Source of the DNA: Streptomyces sp. NRRL F-5727
GTDB taxonomy: Bacteria > Actinomycetota > Actinomycetes > Streptomycetales > Streptomycetaceae
Assembly: GCF_000719555.1 (NCBI RefSeq)
Contig: NZ_JOGX01000067.1
Location: 1 to 41,401 of the forward strand
Length of the DNA: 41,401 nucleotides
Direction: 5' to 3'
The position numbers and the translations under genes were made by a program. Of this stretch, positions 30,061 to 38,346 are shown piece by piece. The first letter of the stretch is position 1, and each line of letters starts with the position of its first letter. The notes beneath the pieces are model-generated. The model ran no database searches. It was given only the letters and a program-made list of their open reading frames with translations, and had not been told where the DNA came from.

Positions 30061-30782
30061 TGGATCTGCTGCTGTGGGGCGTGCTGCCCTACGTCTCGGT
30101 GGCCCTGCTCGTCGCGGGCACGGTCTGGCGCGGGCGCTACGACCGCTTCGGCATCACCACCCACTCGTCCCAGCTGCACGAGTCGCGGCTGCTGCGGATC
30201 GGCTCGCCGCTCTTCCACTTCGGGATGCTGTTCGTCGTCCTCGGGCACGTGGTCGGGCTGCTGATCCCGATGGAGTGGACGGACGCGCTCGGGATCAGCG
30301 ACCACGCCTACCACCTGGTGGCGGTCTCCACCGGGGCGGTCGCGGGGGCCGCGGCCGCCGTCGGCATCGGGATCCTGGTGTACCGGCGGCTGCGGGTGCC
30401 GGCGGTGCGGAAGGCCACCCTGAAGAGCGACCACCTCATGTACGCGGTGCTGCTGGGGGCGATGGCCCTCGGCATCCTCGCCACCGTCCTCAACTCGACG
30501 GGCGCGACGGACGGGTACAACTACCGCGAGGGCGTCTCGGTCTGGTTCCGGTCGCTGTTCGCGCTCCGCCCGGACTGGGCGCTGATGGCGGGCGCGCCGG
30601 CGGCGTTCAGGCTGCACGTCCTCTTCGGCTTCGCGCTCTTCGCGCTGATCCCGTACTCGCGTCTCGTCCACATGTTCGCGGTGCCGCTGCGGTACCTGTT
30701 CCGCCCGTTCGTCGTCTACCGGCGGCGGCGCCCCGGCCGGATCGCGAACCGGGCGCCGAAGCGGGGCTGGGAGCGGGTCTGA
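30060..30782 (+). CDS. narI: respiratory nitrate reductase gamma subunit NarI (cytochrome b)
   Basis: The ATG at 30060-30062 shares its A with the narJ stop TGA; GAAAGGA lies upstream. The 240 residues contain five membrane helices. The expected histidine pairs for two haems b fall in helices near SPLFHFGMLFVVLGHVVGL and near FRLHVLFGFALFALIPYSRLVHMF. RFGITTHSSQLHESRLLRIGS is the family's cytosolic loop. NarI oxidises menaquinol and anchors NarGH. It converges on the small membrane-protein gene 12 bp later, with no clear hairpin between them. Confidence 0.95.
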   Translation: MDLLLWGVLPYVSVALLVAGTVWRGRYDRFGITTHSSQLHESRLLRIGSPLFHFGMLFVVLGHVVGLLIPMEWTDALGISDHAYHLVAVSTGAVAGAAAAVGIGILVYRRLRVPAVRKATLKSDHLMYAVLLGAMALGILATVLNSTGATDGYNYREGVSVWFRSLFALRPDWALMAGAPAAFRLHVLFGFALFALIPYSRLVHMFAVPLRYLFRPFVVYRRRRPGRIANRAPKRGWERV

Positions 30783-30794
30783 CCGCGCCGCCCG

Positions 30795-31163
30795 TCAGGC
30801 GGGCGCGGTCGGGCGGCGCGCCGCCGGGGGCGCGGCGGCGAGCGCGGCGGGCCGGGCGGGCACCCGCCGCCCCGCGATGCGGCAGCCGAGGCAGTCCGGG
30901 TGCCCGGTCCGGGCCGTGGCGTCGCGGACGCGCCAGTCCCACTGGGCGGCGGGGCGGGGCCCGGAGGGCTTGCCCCAGCCGGCGAGGTGCAGCAGCCAGG
31001 TGGTGAGGGCGGCGGCGACGAGCAGCGCGGCGCCGGCCGCCGCGGTCCGGGCGGAGCCGAGGCAGAGGGCCGCGCCGAGGGCGGCGCAGCCGAGGGTGGC
31101 GAGGGCGGTTCCGGTCCAGCCGGCCAGGGTGTGGCCGAGGTCGACGTCGCCGTGGGCGCTCAC
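30795..31163 (-). CDS. small membrane protein, HGxxPAAW-like family
   Basis: The start at GTG 31161-31163 (MSAHGDVDLGHTLAGWTG) has AGGGAG 6 nt upstream. The 122 residues hold two membrane helices (about 15-38 and 42-62). A cytosolic tail follows with a CLGC pair in DCLGCRIAGRR and a Pro/Ala-rich end. The N-terminal GHTLAGW is a variant of the HGxxPAAW motif of small streptomycete membrane proteins. The function is unknown. The gene is divergent from the MarR regulator across about 105 bp, so it could be controlled from the same operator. Confidence 0.7.
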   Translation of the reverse strand: MSAHGDVDLGHTLAGWTGTALATLGCAALGAALCLGSARTAAAGAALLVAAALTTWLLHLAGWGKPSGPRPAAQWDWRVRDATARTGHPDCLGCRIAGRRVPARPAALAAAPPAARRPTAPA

Positions 31164-31244
31164 GGAGGCTCCCTGAGGGGGTGAGGGCAGGCAGGATGAG
31201 GGTGTCGAGGCTCGCCGAGATCATTTATCTCACGAGCCAAGTAT

Positions 31245-31257
31245 CTTAGACACTAAG
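31245..31257 (+). promoter_or_regulatory. palindromic operator overlapping the marR ribosome binding site
   Basis: CTTAGACACTAAG is a perfect 5-3-5 inverted repeat in an A/T-rich patch (about 31222-31260) that contrasts with the GC-rich surroundings. Its right end overlaps AAGGAG (31255-31260) of the MarR-family gene. MarR proteins bind operators of this size, so self-repression is likely. Confidence 0.6.
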
Positions 31258-31267
31258 GAGTATCGGG

Positions 31268-31747
31268 GTGCAGGGCAAGAGCCGGCCGCCGGCCACCGCC
31301 GCCGAGGCGATCTCGCGCATGGACACCTACGTGGCGCTCGGCCTGATCGGGCAGCAGGAGGTGGCCCAGGCGCTCGGCCTGAACGTGACCGACCTCACCT
31401 GCCTCGGCCATGTGCTCGGCGCCGCCGCCGAACCGCTCTCCGCCGGCGACCTCGCCGAGCGGGCCAACCTCACCACCGGCGCGGTGACCGGCGTCCTCAA
31501 CCGGCTGGAGAAGGCCGGATACGCCCACCGGGTCCCCGACCCGGCCGACCGCCGCCGGGTCCGCGTGGTCGCCGACCCGGCCGCGGTCGTCCGCCTGACG
31601 GAGCTGTACCAGCCCTTCTACGACCGCCTCGGCGAGCTCTTCGCCCGCTACACCCCCGAGGAGACCGCCGTGATCGCGGACTGGTTCACCCACGCAGCCG
31701 AAGCCGCCCGCGCCCACCTCGACGCCCTCCGCGGCCCCACCGGCTAG
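31268..31747 (+). CDS. MarR-family transcriptional regulator
   Basis: The 159-residue protein starts at GTG 31268 with AAGGAG 7 nt upstream. The winged-helix core is clear: LTCLGHVLGAAAEPLSAGDLAE, the recognition helix ANLTTGAVTGVLNRLEKAGY, and the wing VPDPADRRRVRV with the DxRxxR-like pattern. Flanking helices would make the dimer interface. No ligand-specific feature can be read. A palindrome overlaps its own ribosome binding site. Targets may include the divergent small membrane protein; a link to nitrate reductase or to the S33 peptidases is only positional. Confidence 0.92.
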   Translation: MQGKSRPPATAAEAISRMDTYVALGLIGQQEVAQALGLNVTDLTCLGHVLGAAAEPLSAGDLAERANLTTGAVTGVLNRLEKAGYAHRVPDPADRRRVRVVADPAAVVRLTELYQPFYDRLGELFARYTPEETAVIADWFTHAAEAARAHLDALRGPTG

Positions 31748-31857
31748 CTGTACTGACCTGCAGCGTTGTTGGCGCGGCTGAGGGGCGGCCGGCTCCGGGA
31801 CACCCGCTTGGGGGTGCGTCACGGGCGCGCGGCGGCGGGGCGCCGGAGCATGGGGGC

Positions 31858-33438
31858 ATGCCGATCTCCGCCGCCCAGCGCGCCGCCGCCCTCCTCACCG
31901 CCTCCGCCGTCCTCTGCCTGACCGGCTGCTCGGACGACTCCGGCGACGGGACCCCCGCGGCCTCCCGCCCCACCGGCACCGGCGGCCTCTCGGCGCTGAC
32001 GGAGCAACAGCTGGAGTGGGACACCTGCCCGCCCCCGTCCGCGTCGGAGGGCGGCGGCTCGGCACCGTCGCCGCTGCCGGACGGCACGGAATGGGAGTGC
32101 GCCTTCCTGCGGACGCCGCTCGACTGGTCGCAGCCGGAGGGCGAGACGATCGAACTGGCCCTGATCCGCGCGCGGGCCGACGACAACGCCCGCCGCATCG
32201 GCTCGCTGATCTTCAACTTCGGCGGCCCGGGCGGGTCCGGCGTCACCGCCCTGCCCGGCTTCGCCCCCGACTACGAGTCCCTCCGCACCCGCTACGACCT
32301 GGTCTCCTTCGACCCGCGCGGCGTCGGCCGCAGCGAGCCGGTGGAGTGCGCCACGGACAAGGAGCTGGACGCCTACTACGCGCTGGACTTCACGCCCGAC
32401 GACCCGGCGGAGGAGCGGACGCTGTCCGACGCGCAGAAGGCGTACGCGGCGGGCTGCGAGAAGGACGCGGGCCCGGTCCTGCCGCACGTCGGCACGGAGA
32501 GCGCGGCCCGCGACATGGATCTGCTGCGCCAGGTCCTCGGCGACGACAAGCTGCACTACTTCGGCATCTCGTACGGCACGGAGCTCGGCGGCGTCTACGC
32601 CCACCTCTTCCCCGAGCGGGTGGGCCGGGCGGTGTTCGACGCGGTGGTGGACCCGGACGCGGGCGTCGAGGAGGGCGCGCTGGGCCAGGCGAAGGGCTTC
32701 CAGCTGGCGCTGGACAACTTCGCGCAGGACTGTGTGGACCGGGGCGACGAGTGCGCCCTGCCGGGCGCGACGGTCGCGGAGGTCGAGGAGGGCGTCACCG
32801 ACCTCCTCGCCGCGCTCGACAAGAACCCGATCCCCGGCATCGGCAGCCGGAAGCTGACCCAGACCCAGGCGACCAACGGCATCGCCCAGGCGCTGTACTC
32901 GAAGGAGTTCTGGCCGTATCTGGAGCAGGGCCTGGAGGCGGCGGACGGCGGCGACGGCGCCCTGCTGCTCGCCCTCTCCGACTCCATGAACGGGCGCGGC
33001 GAGAACGGCGGTTACAGCAACATCCAGGCCGCCAACGCCGCCATCAACTGCGTGGACTTCAAGGAGCGCTACACCCTCGGCCAGGCCAAGGAGCGGCTGC
33101 CGCAGTTCCGCGAGGCGTCGCCGGTCTTCGGCGACTTCATGGGCTGGGCGCTGTCGAGCTGTTCGCAGTGGCCGGTGCCGGGCGCCTGGGACCACCCGGA
33201 CGTGTCGGCGCCCGGCGCGGCGCCGATCCTGGTGGTCGGCAACACCGGCGACCCGGCGACCCCGTACGAGGGCGCCCGCGCGATGGTGCAGGCACTCGGC
33301 AAGGGCGTCGGCGTGGAGCTGACGTACGAGGGCGAGGGCCACGGCGCCTACAACGGCGGCAGCGCCTGCGTGAAGAAGGCCGTCGACGGCTACCTCCTGG
33401 ACGGCAGGGTCCCCGCCACGGGCACCGTCTGCAAGTAG
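31858..33438 (+). CDS. S33-type alpha/beta-hydrolase lipoprotein (tripeptidyl aminopeptidase-like)
   Basis: 526 residues from ATG 31858. The signal peptide ends in the lipobox LTGC, so the enzyme is a membrane-anchored extracellular lipoprotein. The fold is alpha/beta-hydrolase with the oxyanion segment FNFGGPGGSG, the nucleophile elbow GISYGTELGG (Ser238), the acid Asp in VVGNTGDPATPY and the His in GEGHGAY near the C-terminus. The order matches Streptomyces secreted tripeptidyl aminopeptidases (SlpD/SlpE and Tap-type), which cleave N-terminal tripeptides from proteins or peptides. The next gene is a paralogue; the repeat element at 33453 lies between them. Confidence 0.9.
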   Translation: MPISAAQRAAALLTASAVLCLTGCSDDSGDGTPAASRPTGTGGLSALTEQQLEWDTCPPPSASEGGGSAPSPLPDGTEWECAFLRTPLDWSQPEGETIELALIRARADDNARRIGSLIFNFGGPGGSGVTALPGFAPDYESLRTRYDLVSFDPRGVGRSEPVECATDKELDAYYALDFTPDDPAEERTLSDAQKAYAAGCEKDAGPVLPHVGTESAARDMDLLRQVLGDDKLHYFGISYGTELGGVYAHLFPERVGRAVFDAVVDPDAGVEEGALGQAKGFQLALDNFAQDCVDRGDECALPGATVAEVEEGVTDLLAALDKNPIPGIGSRKLTQTQATNGIAQALYSKEFWPYLEQGLEAADGGDGALLLALSDSMNGRGENGGYSNIQAANAAINCVDFKERYTLGQAKERLPQFREASPVFGDFMGWALSSCSQWPVPGAWDHPDVSAPGAAPILVVGNTGDPATPYEGARAMVQALGKGVGVELTYEGEGHGAYNGGSACVKKAVDGYLLDGRVPATGTVCK

Positions 33439-33452
33439 CCGAACCCGAGCCC

Positions 33453-33633
33453 CCTAGGCCCTGTCGTCACACTCCCGCCTGCCCCGCGACGCCATGCACG
33501 CGCTCTCGCCGCACCGGGCACAAGCCCGAGTACGTCCAGTACGAGCGCTTGCGCCCGGCACGCCGAGAGCACGCACCTGACGCCGCAGGGCCGCCCTTCG
33601 GGCGACGGCGGGCGTGTGACGACAGGGCCTAGG
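33453..33633. repeat. foldback MITE-like element with 20-bp terminal inverted repeats
   Basis: CCTAGGCCCTGTCGTCACAC (33453-33472) recurs as an exact inverse complement at 33614-33633. TA dinucleotides flank the GGCCCTG ends (33455-33456 and 33630-33631), as expected for a TA target duplication. The whole 181 bp is a long imperfect palindrome, and a central hairpin forms around AGTAC GTCCA GTACG. It encodes no convincing protein. The core 33505-33582 matches the truncated copy at 8554-8631. It was probably mobilised by a transposase encoded elsewhere. Confidence 0.82.
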
Positions 33634-33667
33634 ATGACGGGCCAGTCTCGAACCCGGGGGGTTTCCC

Positions 33668-35212
33668 ATGTCCATACGCCGGCGTCTGACGGTCCTCGCC
33701 CTCGGCGGAGTGCTGGTCACCGGCTGCACGAGCACGGGCTCCCCGCCCGCGGCCCAGCCCTCGACCCCGTCCGCGGCCCCCACCTCGGCCGCCCCGACGC
33801 CCTCGGACGCCAAGCCCTCCCCCGCCTCCGGTCTCCCCGCCTCCCTCACCGGCCAGCGGCCGGACTGGCAGCGCTGCGACGACTGGGGCGGCGACTGGCG
33901 CTGCGCCACCGTGAACGTGCCGCTGGACCACGCGAAGCCGTCGGGCGCCACCCTCCCCGTCGCCCTGATACGCAAGGAGGCGACCGACCCGAAGCGACGG
34001 ATCGGTTCGCTGCTCTTCAACTTCGGCGGGCCGGGCGGCTCCGGGGTGGACATGCTGCCGGAGCTCTCCGGGGAGTACGAGGAGCTGGGCGAGCGGTACG
34101 ACCTCGTGAGCTTCGACCCGCGCGGGGTGAGCCGCAGCTCCGGCGTCGTCTGCCGCACCGACGCCGAGCAGGCGGCGGCCGAGACCCGCGTCGACTCCAC
34201 CCCGGACACGCCCGCCGAGGAGGCCGCCTACCTGAAGGACGCGACGGACTTCGGCGCCGGCTGCGCCCGCCGCTCCGGCCGGGTGATCCCGTACACCACC
34301 ACCACGGCCACCGCCCGCGACCTGGACCTGATCCGGCACGTCCTCGGCGACGCCAAGCTGCACTACTTCGGCATCTCCTACGGCACCCAGCTCGGCGGCA
34401 CCTACGCCCACCTCTTCCCGCGGAACGTGGGCCGGCTGGTCCTGGACGCGGTCGTCGACCCGACCGCCGACAGCGCGGGCCACGCCCGGCACCAGACGAT
34501 CGGCTTCCAGCGGGCCCTGGACAACTACGCCAAGAGCACCGGCCAGACCCCGGCGGCCGCCACCGCCCGGATCACCACGCTGCTCGCCGCGCTCGACCGG
34601 CGGCCGCTGACGGTCGGCGACCGGCGCCTCACCGAGGGCCTCGCGGTCACCGGCGTCGCGGTGACCCTCTACTCCGAGCAGAGCTGGCCGCTGCTCACCC
34701 AGGCGCTGCGGGCGGCCGAGTCCGGCGACGGCGCCCCGCTGCTGCGGCTCGCGGACTCCTACAACGACCGGGACGCGCAGGGACGTTACGCCACCCAGTC
34801 GCACTCCCAGCGGGCGATCTCCTGCGCGGACTCCAGCGAGCGTCCGACCGCCGCGCAGGCGAAGGCGCTGCTGCCGGAGTTCCGCCGCCTCTCCCCCGTC
34901 TTCGGCGCCTTCCTCGCCTGGGACACCGCCGGCTGGTGCGCCGGCTGGCCGGTGAAGGGCGAGGCCAAGACCCCGGCGGCCTCCGCGCCGGGCGCGGCCC
35001 CGGTGCTGGTCGTGGGCACCACGGGCGACCCGGCGACCCCGTACGAGGGCGCCGAGCGGATGGCGAAGGAGCTGGGCGAGGGCGTCGGCGTCCTGGTCAC
35101 CAACAAGGGCGAGGGGCACGGCGCGTACGGCACCTCGGAGTGCGTGACGGAGACGGTCGACGCCTACCTGCTCGACGGGAAGGTGCCCGCGTACGGCACG
35201 ACCTGCGGGTAG
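33668..35212 (+). CDS. S33-type alpha/beta-hydrolase lipoprotein, paralogue of the preceding gene
   Basis: 514 residues from ATG 33668 (MSIRRRLTVLALGGVL). The lipobox VTGC is followed by a Ser/Pro/Ala linker, so it is an extracellular lipoprotein. It shows the same catalytic layout as its neighbour: FNFGGPGGSG, GISYGTQLGG with the nucleophile Ser, VVGTTGDPATPY and GEGHGAY. The two differ through the cap region and linkers, so the duplication is not recent. The role is probably trimming of secreted peptides. The region upstream is the foldback element, so the original promoter may be displaced or supplied by readthrough. A strong terminator follows. Confidence 0.9.
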   Translation: MSIRRRLTVLALGGVLVTGCTSTGSPPAAQPSTPSAAPTSAAPTPSDAKPSPASGLPASLTGQRPDWQRCDDWGGDWRCATVNVPLDHAKPSGATLPVALIRKEATDPKRRIGSLLFNFGGPGGSGVDMLPELSGEYEELGERYDLVSFDPRGVSRSSGVVCRTDAEQAAAETRVDSTPDTPAEEAAYLKDATDFGAGCARRSGRVIPYTTTTATARDLDLIRHVLGDAKLHYFGISYGTQLGGTYAHLFPRNVGRLVLDAVVDPTADSAGHARHQTIGFQRALDNYAKSTGQTPAAATARITTLLAALDRRPLTVGDRRLTEGLAVTGVAVTLYSEQSWPLLTQALRAAESGDGAPLLRLADSYNDRDAQGRYATQSHSQRAISCADSSERPTAAQAKALLPEFRRLSPVFGAFLAWDTAGWCAGWPVKGEAKTPAASAPGAAPVLVVGTTGDPATPYEGAERMAKELGEGVGVLVTNKGEGHGAYGTSECVTETVDAYLLDGKVPAYGTTCG

Positions 35213-35224
35213 CGCGGACGTGCG

Positions 35225-35257
35225 AAGGCCCCGGACCGGCAAGCGGTCCGGGGCCTT
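35225..35257. terminator. bidirectional terminator between convergent S33 and moeZ genes
   Basis: A perfect 14-bp stem (AAGGCCCCGGACCG at 35225-35238 with its complement at 35244-35257) has a 5-nt loop, bounded by CG pairs. It serves both converging transcripts. Confidence 0.9.
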
Positions 35258-35269
35258 CGTCACGGTCGA

Positions 35270-36448
35270 CTAGTAGACCGGCTTCTCGGGCTCGATCTGG
35301 TGGACCCAGCCGATCACGCCGCCGCCGACGTGCACCGCGTCCGCGAAGCCCGCGGACTTGAGCACGGCGAGGACTTCCGCACTGCGGACACCCGTCTTGC
35401 AGTGCAGGACGATCTTCTTGTCCTGCGGGAGGTCCTGGAGGGCGTTGCCCATCAGGAACTCGTTCTTCGGGATCAGACGGGCGCCGGGGATCGAGACGAT
35501 CTCGTACTCGTTCGGCTCGCGGACGTCGATGATGTCGATGTTCTCGCCCTCGTCGATCCACTCCTTGAGCTGCTTCGGAGTGATCGTGGAGCCGAGCGCC
35601 GCCTCCTGGGCCTCCTCGGACACGACGCCGCAGAACGCCTCGTAGTCGATGAGCTCGGTGACCGTCGGGTTCTCGCCGCAGACCGCGCAGTTCGGGTCCT
35701 TGCGGACCTTCACCTGGCGGTACTGCATCTCCAGGGCGTCGTAGATCATCAGACGGCCGACGAGCGGCTCGCCGACACCGGCGAGGACCTTGATGGCCTC
35801 GGTGACCTGGATGGAGCCGATGGACGCGCAGAGCACGCCCAGGACGCCGCCCTCGGCGCAGGACGGGACCATGCCCGGCGGCGGGGGCTCCGGGTAGAGG
35901 CAGCGGTAGCAGGGACCGTGCTCGGACCAGAAGACCGACGCCTGGCCGTCGAACCGGTAGATCGAGCCCCAGACGTACGGCTTGTTCAGCAGCACGCAGG
36001 CGTCGTTCACCAGGTAGCGGGTGGCGAAGTTGTCGGTGCCGTCGACGATCAGGTCGTACTGGCTGAAGATGTCCATCACGTTGTCGGCTTCGAGCCGCTC
36101 CTCGTGCAGGACCACGTTCACGTACGGGTTGATGCCGAGCACGCTGTCGCGCGCCGACTCGGCCTTGGAGCGGCCGATGTCGGCCTGGCTGTGGATGATC
36201 TGGCGCTGGAGGTTCGACTCGTCGACCTCGTCGAACTCCACGATGCCGAGGGTGCCGACACCGGCCGCGGCCAGGTACATGAGCGCCGGCGACCCGAGGC
36301 CGCCGGCGCCGACGGCCAGCACCTTCGCGTTCTTCAGCCGCTTCTGCCCGTCCATGCCCACGTCGGGGATGATCAGGTGGCGGGAGTACCTGCGGACCTC
36401 GTCTACGGTGAGCTCGGCGGCCGGCTCGACCAGGGGTGGCAGCGACAC
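35270..36448 (-). CDS. moeZ: adenylyltransferase/sulfurtransferase MoeZ (E1-like plus rhodanese)
   Basis: 392 residues from GTG 36446-36448 with CCGGAG upstream. The N-terminal ~270 residues are a MoeB/ThiF domain: the nucleotide loop GAGGLGSP, ESNLQRQIIH, the zinc pairs CYRC and CAVC, and the catalytic Cys region PSCAEGGVLG. The C-terminal ~100 residues are a rhodanese domain with the persulphide Cys in HCKTGVRS. Actinobacterial MoeZ adenylates and thiocarboxylates ubiquitin-like sulphur carriers for molybdopterin, thiamine, cysteine (CysO) and some secondary metabolites. No sulphur-carrier gene is adjacent. Molybdopterin is also needed by the NarG encoded nearby, but this position appears to be ancestral. 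Confidence 0.95.
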   Translation of the reverse strand: MSLPPLVEPAAELTVDEVRRYSRHLIIPDVGMDGQKRLKNAKVLAVGAGGLGSPALMYLAAAGVGTLGIVEFDEVDESNLQRQIIHSQADIGRSKAESARDSVLGINPYVNVVLHEERLEADNVMDIFSQYDLIVDGTDNFATRYLVNDACVLLNKPYVWGSIYRFDGQASVFWSEHGPCYRCLYPEPPPPGMVPSCAEGGVLGVLCASIGSIQVTEAIKVLAGVGEPLVGRLMIYDALEMQYRQVKVRKDPNCAVCGENPTVTELIDYEAFCGVVSEEAQEAALGSTITPKQLKEWIDEGENIDIIDVREPNEYEIVSIPGARLIPKNEFLMGNALQDLPQDKKIVLHCKTGVRSAEVLAVLKSAGFADAVHVGGGVIGWVHQIEPEKPVY

Positions 36449-36511
36449 GGGGACTCCGGTTGTCGGTATGTCAGTACGGTTGTTCTCCCCGTAACACTGC
36501 CACGCCCCTTC

Positions 36512-37261
36512 TCATTCCGAGACACCCGGTCCGATCCGCGAGACGATTTCGTCCCAGTAGCCGGGCAGCGAGTGAAATGGCGCGTTCTGTCCCGGTGCTC
36601 CGCCGGGACCTCCGCTGCGGTCGGTGAAGAAGATCGTGCCGGCGCCCTGCCAGCGGGCGATCCGCAGCGCCTCGTCGAGGTGGGTGCGCGGCACCCCGTG
36701 GACGAGGTGGGCGAACTTCCCCTCCGGATACTCGGCCGTCCACTCCGCCACCTGCGACCAGCGGTACTCCGCCCAGGCGCCGGAGAAGGTCACCAGCTGG
36801 TCCGCCGCCTCCGCGTAGCCGGGGTACGGGTGGCTGCCGTGACCGAGGACGAGGTGGGCGTCGCCGCCGAGGAGCGCCGACAGGGTGGCGGTGACCCTTC
36901 TCACTCCGGGCAGGTCCGTCCGGTCCGTGGGACAGCGGTCCAGATAGAAGCCGCCGACCCGGTACCAGTCGAGGTACCGCTGCGCCTGCGAGACCAGCTC
37001 GCCGAAGGGGCGGGAGCCGTGCGCCAGGTCCAGGTGGCCGAGCACCCGCACGCCCGCGTGCCGCAGCCGGCCGGCGGTCTCCAGGCAGTGCGGGTCGGGG
37101 CGGCTGCCGGGGCCGTCGGCGACGTTGAGCACCGCCCAGTGCACCGGGGTCCCGGGGCGGGTCAGTTCGGCCCACTCGACCGGGGCGAGCAGCGGGTGGG
37201 CGTAGCCGGGAGCGCCCACCCCGAGCGCCCGGACCGTGCCCGTGGCGGTCAGATGCGACAC
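36512..37261 (-). CDS. spherulin-4 (spherulation-specific family 4) type glycoside hydrolase
   Basis: 249 residues from ATG 37259-37261 (MSHLTATGTVRALGVGAP). Family features are PGYAHPLLAPVEW, the VLNVADGPGSRPDP strand, HLDLAHGSRP, and the strand-end GGFYLDRCPTD, where the TIM-barrel catalytic Asp is expected. The usual DE pair reads DR here, so catalytic competence is not assured. Spherulin-4 proteins include Sph3-like endo-acting hydrolases of galactosaminogalactan in fungi and related bacterial domains. No signal peptide is evident, which is odd for a surface-polysaccharide enzyme. Its 5' end overlaps the epimerase gene by 13 bp. Confidence 0.8.
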   Translation of the reverse strand: MSHLTATGTVRALGVGAPGYAHPLLAPVEWAELTRPGTPVHWAVLNVADGPGSRPDPHCLETAGRLRHAGVRVLGHLDLAHGSRPFGELVSQAQRYLDWYRVGGFYLDRCPTDRTDLPGVRRVTATLSALLGGDAHLVLGHGSHPYPGYAEAADQLVTFSGAWAEYRWSQVAEWTAEYPEGKFAHLVHGVPRTHLDEALRIARWQGAGTIFFTDRSGGPGGAPGQNAPFHSLPGYWDEIVSRIGPGVSE

Positions 37262-38220
37262 GCCGCCTCCATCCAGATGTCGGCGAGCGACTCCTCCAGG
37301 TTGATCCGGGGGCGCCAGCCGAGCCGGTCGCGGGCGGTGCGGACGTCGGCCTGCTGCCAGGGACCGCAGCCGTCGGGGTACGGGAAGGGCGCGGCGGCCA
37401 GCTGTTCGGCGATGGTCGCCTCGGTGCGCGGGGGGCCGATGACGGGCCGCTGCGGGATGCCGTGCGGGGCGTCCACCTCGTGGAGGTTGCCCGCGTAGCC
37501 GGCGACCCGGGCGAGGACGGCGGCGGCGTCCCGGAGCCGGACGGCCCGTCCGGTGCCGATGTTGACGACGCCCTGCGCGGCGGAGAGGGAGGCCGCGTGC
37601 ACGGCGCGGGCCACGTCCCGGACGTCCACGAAGTCCCGCTGCACGCCGAGGCCGCTGAGCTTGAGCTCGCCGTCCCCGGCCTGCATGGCCCGGCGCATCG
37701 CCTCGGCGAGCCGGCCGAGCGGGGAGCCGGCGGGGGTGCCGGGGCCGACCGGGGAGAAGACCCGGAGCACGACGGCGTCGAGCCCGGAGCCGAGGACGAG
37801 TTCGGTGGCGGCGAGCTTGGAGACGCCGTACGGGCCTCCCGGGCGCGGCACGGCGTCCTCGGCGGTGGAGGAGCCGGGCTGGCTGGGCCCGTACTCGGAG
37901 GCGCAGCCGACCTGGACGAGCCGGGCGCCGCAGCCGCTGCGGCGCAGGGCCTCGCAGACGGTGGCGACGGCGACGGTGTTGTGCCGGGTCAGGTCGCGGG
38001 CGCCGCCCCGGGTGGCGCCCGCGCAGTTGACGACCACGCCGGGGTGGACGGCGTCCAGGAAGCGGGTGAGCGCGCCGGGGCTGCCGGTGGCGAGGTCGAA
38101 GCGGACGTCGGCGTCGTCGCCGCGGCCGAGGGCGGTGAGGTGGACGGCCGGGTCGGCGAGCAGCCGGTCGGCGACGAAGCGGCCGATGAATCCGTTGGCT
38201 CCGAGCAGTAGCACCCTCAT
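37249..38220 (-). CDS. NAD-dependent sugar-nucleotide epimerase/dehydratase (extended SDR)
   Basis: 323 residues from ATG 38218-38220. The dinucleotide loop GANGFIG opens the protein, and the YGVSK catalytic Tyr-Lys pair lies at about residue 130. The substrate-side segments DFVDVRDVARAV and NIGTGRAVRLRDAA are typical of UDP- or dTDP-sugar 4-epimerases and dehydratases. The exact sugar cannot be read from sequence. It overlaps the spherulin-4 gene by 13 bp and lies downstream of the membrane protein and the glycosyltransferase, so a role in supplying an activated sugar for that pathway is likely. The function is inferred from neighbours. Confidence 0.88.
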   Translation of the reverse strand: MRVLLLGANGFIGRFVADRLLADPAVHLTALGRGDDADVRFDLATGSPGALTRFLDAVHPGVVVNCAGATRGGARDLTRHNTVAVATVCEALRRSGCGARLVQVGCASEYGPSQPGSSTAEDAVPRPGGPYGVSKLAATELVLGSGLDAVVLRVFSPVGPGTPAGSPLGRLAEAMRRAMQAGDGELKLSGLGVQRDFVDVRDVARAVHAASLSAAQGVVNIGTGRAVRLRDAAAVLARVAGYAGNLHEVDAPHGIPQRPVIGPPRTEATIAEQLAAAPFPYPDGCGPWQQADVRTARDRLGWRPRINLEESLADIWMEAACRI

Positions 38221-38346
38221 CGTGCGGCCCCTTCGTGCCGACCGGCCGGTGCTGGGGAGAGAGGGGTCATGGTCTGGGTTCTCCTTGCGGGGTGATGAGA
38301 GAGAGGGGCCGTGCGCCCGCGGCGTCGGCTCCGCGGGTGCCCGGGG

